From positions 1-32,085 of IMG/VR virus record IMGVR_UViG_3300017706_000418: a DNA stretch of 32,085 nt; one strand, 5' to 3'. Origin of the DNA: a virus. The notes beneath the pieces were generated by a model. The model was not told where the DNA came from. It did no database searches and saw nothing but the letters and a program-made list of their open reading frames with translations. A program made the position numbers and the translations under genes. Position 1 is the stretch's first letter. Each line of letters starts with the position of its first letter. Of this stretch, positions 1 through 6,937 are shown in pieces.

Positions 1-258
1 TAAAGGTGACTTACCAGCTTTGTAACCTTCAGCAAATTCTTCAACTGTAAAGTTTTTAACTAGGAAGTTCTTAAAAGCACCTTGAAAGAACACATACTTA
101 AACCTAGCAATAAAAAGTTCTACTGGCATACCAATACGTGAAGGATGAATTTTATCCTTACCATATACTTCTTCATATGTAGGTTGACCTTCATATGTAC
201 CATTATACATCAAATATCCACCGTGGTAACTAAATTTTGTTTTATCAAATTGTGTCAT
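1..258 (-). CDS. Conserved phage protein of unknown function, 3' end cut off by window
   Basis: An open frame of 86 codons runs from an ATG at 258 off the left edge of the window, so only the N-terminus is seen. A strong Shine-Dalgarno (AAAGGAG) lies 7 bases before the ATG. The visible protein is soluble-looking and aromatic-rich, starting MTQFDKTKFSYHGGYLMYNG, with no domain I recognise. It is preceded by a host-type sigma-70 promoter rather than the late motif used across the rest of the window, so it is probably expressed early (inference). A terminator separates it from the SbmA-like gene upstream. Function unknown. Confidence 0.8.
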   Translation of the reverse strand, partial: MTQFDKTKFSYHGGYLMYNGTYEGQPTYEEVYGKDKIHPSRIGMPVELFIARFKYVFFQGAFKNFLVKNFTVEEFAEGYKAGKSPL

Positions 259-290
259 TTGTTGCTCCTTTTTTTATTAACTATACTTAT

Positions 291-319
291 AGTATACGGT
301 AAGATGTCTTACTTGTCAA
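291..319 (-). promoter_or_regulatory. Sigma-70-type promoter for the left-end gene
   Basis: On the minus strand a perfect -35 box TTGACA (314-319) and a -10 box TATACT (291-296) are separated by exactly 17 bases. Transcription would start about 25 bases before the gene's ribosome binding site. This is a host RNA polymerase signature and contrasts with the late motif elsewhere. Confidence 0.75.
299..312. repeat. Inverted repeat inside promoter spacer (possible operator)
   Basis: GTAAGA TG TCTTAC is a perfect 6-base inverted repeat with a 2-base centre, filling the spacer between the -35 and -10 boxes. A bound protein here would block polymerase, so it could be an operator (inference). A related string, gtaagatggttacttggcaa, occurs at 31971-31990. 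Confidence 0.4.
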
Positions 320-330
320 CCTTTTGGGTC

Positions 331-370
331 ATAAAAAAACCCTGTAAAATCAAAGACTTACAGGGTTTTT
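331..370 (-). terminator. Intrinsic terminator after the SbmA-like gene
   Basis: A 13-bp perfect stem (335-347 with 358-370, core ACCCTGTAA) with a 10-base loop is followed by a U tract on the minus strand. It ends the transporter transcript before the next promoter. The plus strand also carries a long T tract after it, so it may act in both directions. Confidence 0.85.
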
Positions 371-403
371 ATTTTTTTTTTGGCTTTTATTTAATTTTTT
401 TTG

Positions 404-1375
404 CTATTTTTCGTTAATTTGACGTTCAAATTCTCTTAAACGTTTGAATACACTCATTAACTCAATAAGTGTTGGCCACGCTCTGAAGAGATATTGCATA
501 CTGCCTTCTACTCTTCCAAATGCACGAATAATTTGTTGCATTACACCAAGTGTTACTACACCTGCTACAATTGCCGGTGCTAAGAACACATATGCACTTA
601 GTACGTTTGCTTGTAAGTATGTAATACGTCCTACATTAAAATACAAGTAACGCAAATAAGACTTAAAGTGAATACTACGAACATCTGCAAAGAGTTCGTT
701 AATAGTCTTTGGTCTTACTGTTGCATCGTCTTCTGCAATAACAAGTATTTTTCTGTATGCCGCTTCTTTTTTCTGCAAATCATATTCAACACCAACTAAG
801 CGTAATATCCAACCTAGTGCTATTAAGAATAATGTTCCGCCTACTGACCAAACAATAGCACCTGTAACAAGTCCATATTGCCAATCACCAAAGAAGAAGA
901 TAGGAATACCTACTGATAGTCCTAATAGAATAGGAACGAACTGAACTAGAACCATAATTGATTCAATAAAACTTGTTCCTAGGCCTTCCATAATACGACT
1001 AAACTTGATAGTATCTTCTTGTACCCTTTGTGCGGCACCTTCTATGGTTCTTGCTTTGTCATATACTGAATGATACCATTCAACCATTGCTGTTCTCCAT
1101 CTAAATAAATAGTGGGCTGTAAAGTAACTTACTACAACCGCAATACCTACATATATAGCCGCTAGGTATAAGAAACTTGCTAAACTACTCCAATACTCAC
1201 CTATAGTGATTGCATTGGGTGTTGCTAGGGCTTTCTGGATCATATCATAGAACTGACCGAACCATTCGTTAATTTTAACATCAATTTCGACTTGTACCCA
1301 AAGTGATGATAAAATTATTGCGGACCCTACCCAGGACCACAAAAGCCATTTCTTTTCTGTAAAAAATCTAAACAT
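404..1375 (-). CDS. sbmA: SbmA/BacA-family inner-membrane peptide transporter
   Basis: The 323-residue product matches the SbmA/BacA family, which in bacteria imports peptides (microcins, proline-rich peptides, bleomycin) using the proton gradient. Signature stretches seen are FRWRTAM (91-97), EGAAQRVQEDT (112-122), EAAYRK (204-209), EDDAT (215-219) and the C-terminal QYL..W.TLIELMS..KRLR.FE block. Hydrophobic segments lie near 12-28, 64-88, 138-162, 168-195 and 258-282. Compared with E. coli SbmA (about 406 residues, from memory) it lacks roughly 85 N-terminal residues. There is no ATP-binding domain. The start at 1375 has AAGGA upstream; a longer frame to 1414 would begin at about the expected transcript start. 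It stands alone between a late promoter and a terminator. Its role in infection is unknown. Confidence 0.88.
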   Translation of the reverse strand: MFRFFTEKKWLLWSWVGSAIILSSLWVQVEIDVKINEWFGQFYDMIQKALATPNAITIGEYWSSLASFLYLAAIYVGIAVVVSYFTAHYLFRWRTAMVEWYHSVYDKARTIEGAAQRVQEDTIKFSRIMEGLGTSFIESIMVLVQFVPILLGLSVGIPIFFFGDWQYGLVTGAIVWSVGGTLFLIALGWILRLVGVEYDLQKKEAAYRKILVIAEDDATVRPKTINELFADVRSIHFKSYLRYLYFNVGRITYLQANVLSAYVFLAPAIVAGVVTLGVMQQIIRAFGRVEGSMQYLFRAWPTLIELMSVFKRLREFERQINEK

Positions 1376-1421
1376 AGTGTTTATCCTTATATAAATGCAG
1401 AATATTAACTGCATACATAAC

Positions 1422-1429
1422 TATTTAGC
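1422..1429 (-). promoter_or_regulatory. T4-type late promoter (GCTAAATA)
   Basis: GCTAAATA on the minus strand, 46 bases before the chosen start of the SbmA-like gene. It matches the recurrent late motif of this window and lies back to back with the plus-strand copy at 1459. Confidence 0.65.
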
Positions 1430-1458
1430 CTTTTCTACGATGGGTTATTATAAAAATG

Positions 1459-1466
1459 GATAAATA
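1459..1466 (+). promoter_or_regulatory. T4-type late promoter (GATAAATA) for gp14-gp15-Nudix
   Basis: GATAAATAC on the plus strand, 21 bases before the gp14 start. T4 late promoters read TATAAATA at -10 and are recognised by a phage sigma factor (gp55 in T4). No sigma-70 boxes were seen here. Confidence 0.75.
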
Positions 1467-1487
1467 CAATATAACAAGGAAAACCAC

Positions 1488-2555
1488 ATGCCAAGACTCA
1501 GTTTATACAAGCCCTACAAGGGAAACGATTACACTTTTATGGATCATAGTATCCGTGAACAGTTTGATATAGGTGGAACAGGTGTACATGTACACAAATA
1601 CCTAGGACCAGATGTACAAAACAAAAGTAATGACCCAAGTGAGCCTAATTATGGCAGTGGATTAGAAATTGATAATATAACAGGTGAAGAAATTAATCCA
1701 GAAGGCTTAGTAGACGAAACTAATATACAAGACTTACTGTTTATGGAAAACAGAGATCGTAAATACGATCCTGATATTTTTGAACTACGTGGCGTATATA
1801 ATGTAAGTGATAATGACTTTGATTTAACACAATTTGGTTTGTTTTTAACAAACGATACGTTGTTTATTAGTTTTCATATCAATGATATGGTAGAACGTAT
1901 GGGACGCAGGCTTATGCCCGGTGATGTTATCGAACTACCGCATTTACGTGACGAATTATTACTTACAAATGACCGAGAAGCTATTAATAAGTTTTATGTT
2001 GTGCAAGATGCTGCAAGAGGAAGTGAAGGATTTTCACAAACTTGGTATCCACACATTTGGCGTGTTAAAGTAGCACCATTAACAGATACACAAGAATACG
2101 CAGATATACTTGGTACCGCTAATGATCCAAATAGTCTTAAAAATGATATTAGTTCTTATAAAACAGAACTTAACATTAGTAATGCTATTGTTAAAAGTGC
2201 TGAAGCGGCCAATCCTAATAATTTACCATTAGCAGATCATTTATTTGGTGTAGAAGATGATAGTAAAACATATGAACACGGTGAAGTATTACAACAGGGT
2301 GATCAGTTTCCTGCTCAGCCAAATGAAGGTGAATATTTTGTAAGAACAGACTTTACTCCTAACAGACTTTTTGTTAGAAGAGGAAGCAAATGGCACAGAT
2401 TATACGATAATATTACTGACCAAACATGGAGCGACAAAACATATAACGCTAGTCAGTTCATTAACAATGATGCAACAACTATAGTTAATAACCAAGAAAC
2501 TCCAGAGAAACAACCTCTGTCTCAAGTAATTAAACCAAAGAGTGATTTTGAATAA
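1488..2555 (+). CDS. gp14: Neck protein gp14-like (head-tail joining)
   Basis: A 355-residue protein resembling marine T4-type gp14, the neck component that forms the connector between the DNA-filled head and the tail. Recognisable blocks are MPRLSLYKPYKGNDYTFMD at the start, LFMENRDRKYD near 82-92 and the stretch LFISFHINDMVERMGRRLMPGDVIELPHL near 125-153. It is about 100 residues longer than T4 gp14. The extra C-terminus has a small aromatic module (GEYFVRTDF..NRLFVRRGSKW) typical of marine homologues. AAGGA precedes the ATG. Its stop overlaps the next start as TAATG, which suggests coupled synthesis with gp15, its assembly partner at the head-tail joint. Confidence 0.8.
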   Translation: MPRLSLYKPYKGNDYTFMDHSIREQFDIGGTGVHVHKYLGPDVQNKSNDPSEPNYGSGLEIDNITGEEINPEGLVDETNIQDLLFMENRDRKYDPDIFELRGVYNVSDNDFDLTQFGLFLTNDTLFISFHINDMVERMGRRLMPGDVIELPHLRDELLLTNDREAINKFYVVQDAARGSEGFSQTWYPHIWRVKVAPLTDTQEYADILGTANDPNSLKNDISSYKTELNISNAIVKSAEAANPNNLPLADHLFGVEDDSKTYEHGEVLQQGDQFPAQPNEGEYFVRTDFTPNRLFVRRGSKWHRLYDNITDQTWSDKTYNASQFINNDATTIVNNQETPEKQPLSQVIKPKSDFE

Positions 2556-3913
2556 TGGCACAACAATACTTTTACGATAAACAAATTAGAAGATACATTC
2601 AACAGTTTATAAGACTGTTTAGTGGATTCAATGTACAAATGGGAAAAAACGATAACGACCTTCCTATATTTCAACAAGTTCCTGTACGTTACGGTGACAT
2701 TAACAGAATGGCTGCACACATAACAAGAGAGAATAGTGAGAACATTGTTAACACTGTTCCATTTATTAGTTGTTATGTAACATCACTGGATATGTTTGCT
2801 GAAAGACGTACATATCAAGATCATATAGACAAAGTTCAAGTAAATGAAAAGAAATATGACGAAACTACTGGACAATATGTAAACGAATTAGGTAACCAGT
2901 ATACTGTAGAACGCTATGCACCAGTTCCATATAAATTAATAATGAACTGCGATGTATGGACCTCAAACACGGATCAAAAATTACAACTAATGGAACAAAT
3001 ATTAGTATTGTTTAACCCAACATTAGATATAAGAACTAACGATAGTCCAGTTGATTGGACTGCATTAAGTCATGTTGAGTTAACTAATACAACATGGAGT
3101 ACTAGAAGTGTAGGATCAAGCATTGATGATATTATTGATGTTGCTACATTAACATTTGATATACCAATATATATTACTCCACCAGCAAAAGTAAAACAAC
3201 AAAAACTAATTCATACTATTATTAGTCAACTATATAGTTTAGACGATGAAGACTTAGATAACTTTAGAGAACAAAAAGTATTTGATAAAGACACACTAAA
3301 ATATACTATTGTTACATTTGAGGATAGAAAAGTTAAATATGAAAATGGTAATTTACAATTGTTAAATGATAAGGGTACAAATTTAGATAGCGATGGATTA
3401 GTATTAGAATGGGACAAATCACTGTTGCCATTTGGCACATTAAGATCTGGAATAAGTCAATTAAGACTTAGAAAAGGAACAGATATAAATGACAAAGATA
3501 ATGATATTATTGGTAGATTAGAAGAACATCCAAGTAATCCTAATCTACTTAATGTTACTATAGATAATGCAACATTACCAACAAATACATTAACGGCTGT
3601 AAATGCTATAGTAGATCCCACTAAAAATTATCCTGGAGACGGAAGTGTTCCTGTAGCATTAACTGGACAACGTTACATTATATTAGCAGATACTCCTATA
3701 AATGCATTGTGGACTAATGTAGTTGCACATAAAAATGATATTATAGAATATAACGGTACTGCATGGACTGTTAGTTTTGACAGTTCTACAAACAACTCAA
3801 CACAATACGTAGCAAATACGTCAAGTAGCGATCAACTGGAATGGAATGGAACAGAGTGGATTAACAGTTATGAAGGAATTTATAATTCTGGATACTGGCG
3901 AATATATCTGTAA
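2555..3913 (+). CDS. gp15: Tail sheath stabiliser / completion protein gp15-like
   Basis: The 452-residue product aligns by pattern with T4 gp15 (272 residues), the ring that caps the tail tube and sheath and binds the neck. It starts with FYDKQIRRYIQQFIRLFSG, followed by the RVP-like VPVRYGD block and PVPYKLIMNCDVWT..DQKLQLMEQIL near 125-150, then a YITPP block near 208. The last 200 residues are an extension absent from T4, ending in a tryptophan-rich module (NDIIEYNGTAW, LEWNGTEW, SGYWRIYL) that looks like a beta-rich surface domain. The ATG overlaps the gp14 stop. gp14 and gp15 are adjacent in T4 too, which supports both calls. Confidence 0.78.
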   Translation: MAQQYFYDKQIRRYIQQFIRLFSGFNVQMGKNDNDLPIFQQVPVRYGDINRMAAHITRENSENIVNTVPFISCYVTSLDMFAERRTYQDHIDKVQVNEKKYDETTGQYVNELGNQYTVERYAPVPYKLIMNCDVWTSNTDQKLQLMEQILVLFNPTLDIRTNDSPVDWTALSHVELTNTTWSTRSVGSSIDDIIDVATLTFDIPIYITPPAKVKQQKLIHTIISQLYSLDDEDLDNFREQKVFDKDTLKYTIVTFEDRKVKYENGNLQLLNDKGTNLDSDGLVLEWDKSLLPFGTLRSGISQLRLRKGTDINDKDNDIIGRLEEHPSNPNLLNVTIDNATLPTNTLTAVNAIVDPTKNYPGDGSVPVALTGQRYIILADTPINALWTNVVAHKNDIIEYNGTAWTVSFDSSTNNSTQYVANTSSSDQLEWNGTEWINSYEGIYNSGYWRIYL

Positions 3914-3958
3914 AATTGACGACCCGTGCGATGATTGTACTCACTGGATAGGACATAT

Positions 3959-4390
3959 ATGATAACAGCAAGCGGATGTATATTTTTAAGTAAAGATACT
4001 GGCAGAGTAATGCTACAACAAAGAAGTGGCGAAGTTAATCATCCTAGAACATGGGGTTTTTTTGGTGGCAAATCTGAAGGCAATGAGAGGCCCATTGAAA
4101 CTTTGTATAGAGAAATAGAAGAAGAAGTAGGAATAGTACCGTCTATAGAAAAGGTTATTCCTTTAAATAAATTCACAAGTCCAAATAAAAAATTTATATA
4201 TCATAGTTTTGTTGTTACAGTGGAAGATGAGTTCATTCCTGTACTAAACAATGAAAGTGATGGATATTGTTGGGTTAAGATAGGAAACTGGCCTAGACCT
4301 GTTCATCCAGGAGCAAAGATACAATTTAATTCAAAACAGTTTATTAAAAAACTTAAAAGTGTACATACACACCAAACAAAGAAAAGTTAA
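3959..4390 (+). CDS. Nudix hydrolase
   Basis: A 143-residue protein with a complete Nudix box, G(x5)E(x7)REUxEExGU, at residues 37-59 (G37, E43, R51-E52, E55-E56, G58). The glutamates bind the magnesium used to split nucleoside diphosphates linked to another group. The N-terminal ASGCIFLSKDTGRVMLQQRS strand pattern and length are normal for a single-domain Nudix enzyme. The substrate cannot be read from sequence; NTP clean-up, ADP-ribose, NDP-sugars and capped RNA ends are all possible in this family. The ATG at 3959 is chosen because AGGA lies 5 bases upstream; the frame could extend to a TTG at 3935. It follows the tail genes on the same late transcript and its stop abuts the stop of the convergent gene. 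Confidence 0.88.
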   Translation: MITASGCIFLSKDTGRVMLQQRSGEVNHPRTWGFFGGKSEGNERPIETLYREIEEEVGIVPSIEKVIPLNKFTSPNKKFIYHSFVVTVEDEFIPVLNNESDGYCWVKIGNWPRPVHPGAKIQFNSKQFIKKLKSVHTHQTKKS

Positions 4391-5473
4391 TTATCTCTTT
4401 TTCATACTAGCAACAAATTGCTCACGTAACCATTCATAATCATTAATTTTATTTAATTCTTCAGGATTGTCTTTGTGTTCAAGTCCGTATGCTTTTCCTT
4501 CGTTAGCACCTTTAAGACAGTAACGTCCAAAACGTTCGCCATTATCTATAGTACACCAAGTTTCAAGTCTTGCATCTGTTTCTTCTTGTTTTTGATTTGG
4601 ATTTACAGAACTTGCTAGTTTAACACATTCACGGAATGCACTACGCCATGTTCTATATGGGTCTTTATTAAATCTTGTGATATTTGATATATTAGCAATT
4701 GGTTGATAAAATGCTACACCTGTTGTATAATCTGGCAACGTATGTCCTAAAGAAAGTAGTTGCTCTTTTGGAAATAGTTTAACACCACCATATCCATATT
4801 CTAAATCATTAATTGGATTTCTTGCACTCCATACAAAAGTTGTATTTTTTCTACTACTCATTGGTGGAATATAATCAAAACTAAAGTGTCCTGTTATATC
4901 TGCATCTGCATCAACAATATAAACCATTTCTGTCTTTGCTAATTCTCCACATTTTTTATGTGCATTTCCAATACCTTCTACATCTTTTACGTGTTGTGCA
5001 TCTTTAAATCTATTTCTTAGTTTTTGGAAATTTTCATCTGCTTCAGCTTCGTGATAACTAATCATGAATATATCAAATTCTGCTACATGATAACTTGATA
5101 CAAGTTTATTTTGTATTGTTGTGTGAGACACACCGTTTGTAGGAACTAAGTGAATGTCACCCCAACTAACGGGCCTGTTAGTTCGTTTAACTACTCTAGG
5201 AAAAGTATGAATAAAACTTTTACCTATATCACCACTAGGCTTATATTGCCAAGGAAATGTTGGGTTTACCTCAATATCATCAAATACTACCCAAGCCATA
5301 TCTGACTTATCTTTATGTTGTGATGCTAGTTCAAGTAACGCACTTTCGTCTGTTATCTTAATAGGTGTTTTAATAACTGGATATGAATCGAACATAAACC
5401 TTTTTAATCTATCCCAAGGTGTTACAACACTTTGCCCTTGGAATTCTTTTTTTCTATTAATTAAATTAATCAT
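4391..5473 (-). CDS. Glycosyltransferase-like protein with DADAD motif
   Basis: A 360-residue protein with the look of a GT-A-fold sugar transferase found in marine myophages. The central part reads IFMISYHEAEADENFQKLRN, then GIGNAHKKC, then VYIVDADAD (185-192). The last is the type of acidic metal-binding motif that holds the nucleotide-sugar. Donor and acceptor are unknown; candidates are phage DNA, virion glycoproteins or host envelope sugars. The start at 5473 is preferred over the upstream in-frame ATG at 5500 because AAGGG lies upstream and it overlaps the previous stop by only 8 bases. It is downstream of and probably co-transcribed with the second glycosyltransferase-like gene. Confidence 0.6.
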   Translation of the reverse strand: MINLINRKKEFQGQSVVTPWDRLKRFMFDSYPVIKTPIKITDESALLELASQHKDKSDMAWVVFDDIEVNPTFPWQYKPSGDIGKSFIHTFPRVVKRTNRPVSWGDIHLVPTNGVSHTTIQNKLVSSYHVAEFDIFMISYHEAEADENFQKLRNRFKDAQHVKDVEGIGNAHKKCGELAKTEMVYIVDADADITGHFSFDYIPPMSSRKNTTFVWSARNPINDLEYGYGGVKLFPKEQLLSLGHTLPDYTTGVAFYQPIANISNITRFNKDPYRTWRSAFRECVKLASSVNPNQKQEETDARLETWCTIDNGERFGRYCLKGANEGKAYGLEHKDNPEELNKINDYEWLREQFVASMKKR

Positions 5474-6116
5474 TGCAATCGCCCTTAATTGTATATGCAC
5501 GTGTTCCTATATGTGCTATTCTGTCACTTATATCGTGACTAATATATACGCTATAACCATTGTCATGTGCTAGGTTACAAAAGTATATATCCTCTCCTAC
5601 TAAACTAGTATAATCTTCATTATACTCAATCTTATAATGAGGTCGAGAAATATTTTCGTATACTTCTCTTTTTACTAACATCATTCCGCTTCCAACTGCC
5701 CATACTTGTTCGTTTCCTTTTCCTGTAAAAACTCTACTATCTAAATTGTTTTTACTTTTAAAAGCAACCGGCCTGTGTGGCGGAACTCTTGTTGAGTAAT
5801 TTCCAGCGACAATATCTTTGTCTGCTGCTAATAATATATTTAGCGTATCTACTGGAAATTGCATATCTGCGTCAATCCACATAATGTGAGTGCAATCTGT
5901 TTTTAGTGCTTGATCTACTAACTGTTGTCTTTGCATTGCTACTTCACTGCCCATATTAAAATGCAATGAAGTTGCAAGTCCAGTCTCGCCACACTTTTTT
6001 TGAAGCATGGCTAAACTATAAGCAAAGACCGCCGTAGTTTGATTCTGCACAGGAACACAAATGGCTACATTTGCGGAATTGTCTTTCTTGTAATAATGGT
6101 TAGTTGTACTGACCAT
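5466..6116 (-). CDS. Family-2-like glycosyltransferase
   Basis: A 216-residue protein with GT2/GT-A features: an N-terminal strand VAICVPVQNQ (17-26), a DxD motif in MWIDADMQFP (79-88, D82 and D84), AVGSGMMLVKREVY (140-153), and a late GEDIYFCNLA acceptor-side motif (174-183) followed by a His-containing strand (ISHD). The order DxD, GSG, GED, His is standard for small phage glycosyltransferases. It has no membrane segment, so it is likely cytoplasmic. Its ATG lies 3 bases after the stop of the upstream gene with only a weak ribosome site, suggesting coupling, and its end overlaps the next start. The sugar and target are unknown. Confidence 0.75.
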   Translation of the reverse strand: MVSTTNHYYKKDNSANVAICVPVQNQTTAVFAYSLAMLQKKCGETGLATSLHFNMGSEVAMQRQQLVDQALKTDCTHIMWIDADMQFPVDTLNILLAADKDIVAGNYSTRVPPHRPVAFKSKNNLDSRVFTGKGNEQVWAVGSGMMLVKREVYENISRPHYKIEYNEDYTSLVGEDIYFCNLAHDNGYSVYISHDISDRIAHIGTRAYTIKGDCND

Positions 6117-6119
6117 TAA

Positions 6120-6542
6120 TTACTTTTCAGAAGCTAGTTCTGACTGAAGTTCAGCTTCAATTTGCTGTACTTCGTAATTCAATTGTTTAGCAATTGAAGT
6201 TGTTTCTTTAACACATGCCGAGAATGCTTCGTCTTCTAACGCTACCATATAATTCATGTGTTCTGGTTGTACTTTACCAATTGTTAAAATATCAACCGCT
6301 GCCAATTTTGCTAAACGGTGTACCCAATATTCTTCTTCAGAATCATTAATGTTAGCCAGTAATGCATCTACATCATGTTCTGCACTAAAGTTTTTATAAA
6401 CTTCTTCTAATACTGGAAGGTCTGGGTGTTGTTGTTCTCTAGCCTGCATAAGTTCTTGTGTTAATGCATGTGCTTTTCTTGCCGGTGTTGGGTGTGCCCC
6501 AAGCACAAACGTTTCAATTTCAAAACGTGTTCTAATACTCAT
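6120..6542 (-). CDS. Conserved small phage protein, unknown function
   Basis: A 140-residue, acidic, largely helical protein (MSIRTRFEIETFVLGAHPTP at the start, Glu/Gln-rich C-terminus). I recognise the style from marine T4-like phages but cannot name a function. A strong AGGAG lies 7 bases before the ATG. It is the first gene of a three-gene unit with the two glycosyltransferase-like genes, behind both a late motif and a sigma-70-like promoter. A chaperone or adaptor for fibre or glycosylation is possible from context only. Confidence 0.7.
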   Translation of the reverse strand: MSIRTRFEIETFVLGAHPTPARKAHALTQELMQAREQQHPDLPVLEEVYKNFSAEHDVDALLANINDSEEEYWVHRLAKLAAVDILTIGKVQPEHMNYMVALEDEAFSACVKETTSIAKQLNYEVQQIEAELQSELASEK

Positions 6543-6586
6543 TGTTTTCTCCTGTGTTGAGTTTACTTGTGTAATTCATCTAAGTT

Positions 6587-6615
6587 ATTTTACTATAAAA
6601 TAATAACGTTGTCAA
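6587..6615 (-). promoter_or_regulatory. Sigma-70-like promoter before the glycosyltransferase unit
   Basis: On the minus strand TTGACA (6610-6615) is followed after 17 bases by TAAAAT (6587-6592), one base off the -10 consensus. The start would fall about 40 bases before the 6542 gene. It overlaps a large inverted repeat (6599-6636). Confidence 0.5.
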
Positions 6616-6636
6616 GTTAATAACAACGTTATTATT
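6599..6636. repeat. 14-bp perfect inverted repeat overlapping the -35 box
   Basis: AATAATAACGTTGT (6599-6612) and its exact complement (6623-6636) flank a 10-base loop. Transcripts from the late motif at 6642 would begin at or near this hairpin, so it could cap and protect the 5' end. Alternatively it is a terminator for the 6658-6843 gene or an operator on the sigma-70-like promoter. Confidence 0.6.
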
Positions 6637-6641
6637 AGTTT

Positions 6642-6649
6642 TATTTAGC
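6642..6649 (-). promoter_or_regulatory. T4-type late promoter (GCTAAATA)
   Basis: Minus-strand GCTAAATA just after the stop of the 6658-6843 gene, placed to transcribe the 6542 gene and the two glycosyltransferase-like genes late in infection. Confidence 0.55.
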
Positions 6650-6657
6650 TATTTAAA

Positions 6658-6843
6658 TTAACTGTCTGCGCCAGTTGAATTTGGATTCTGCCATCCACCA
6701 AATGTAGACGATAACGCTATATTTGTTGATACTGACGGTGAAATGTATGCACCTAATGTACTCATAGAAATGTTTCCACTAAGTCCAAAATAGTTACGTA
6801 CTTCACCCATTGTAATTTCGTTTCCGGTTGCTGGTAATGCCAT
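6658..6843 (-). CDS. Small virion/fibre-associated protein
   Basis: A 61-residue protein starting MALPATGNEITMGEVRNYFG. The opening ALPxxGxxIxxxxVxxxxG pattern recurs at the N-termini of structural and fibre proteins in marine phages, where it may be an attachment module (recalled, not searched). The rest is Ser/Thr/Gly-rich, ending FGGWQNPNSTGADS. Strong AAGGAG 8 bases before the ATG. It lies at the promoter-distal end of the fibre cassette with its own late promoter at 6901. A tail-fibre tip or accessory protein is a guess from context. Confidence 0.65.
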   Translation of the reverse strand: MALPATGNEITMGEVRNYFGLSGNISMSTLGAYISPSVSTNIALSSTFGGWQNPNSTGADS

Positions 6844-6900
6844 ATAATTGACTCCTTGCTTGTAATTATCGATAATTGCATGCTATAGTGCTTGCAATTG

Positions 6901-6908
6901 TATTTATC
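6901..6908 (-). promoter_or_regulatory. T4-type late promoter (GATAAATA)
   Basis: Minus-strand GATAAATAC 57 bases before the 6658-6843 gene. The leader that follows contains the 14-base palindrome AATTATCGATAATT (6873-6886). Confidence 0.65.
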
Positions 6909-6937
6909 TAAAATTCATTATTGCTTATAATAGTATA

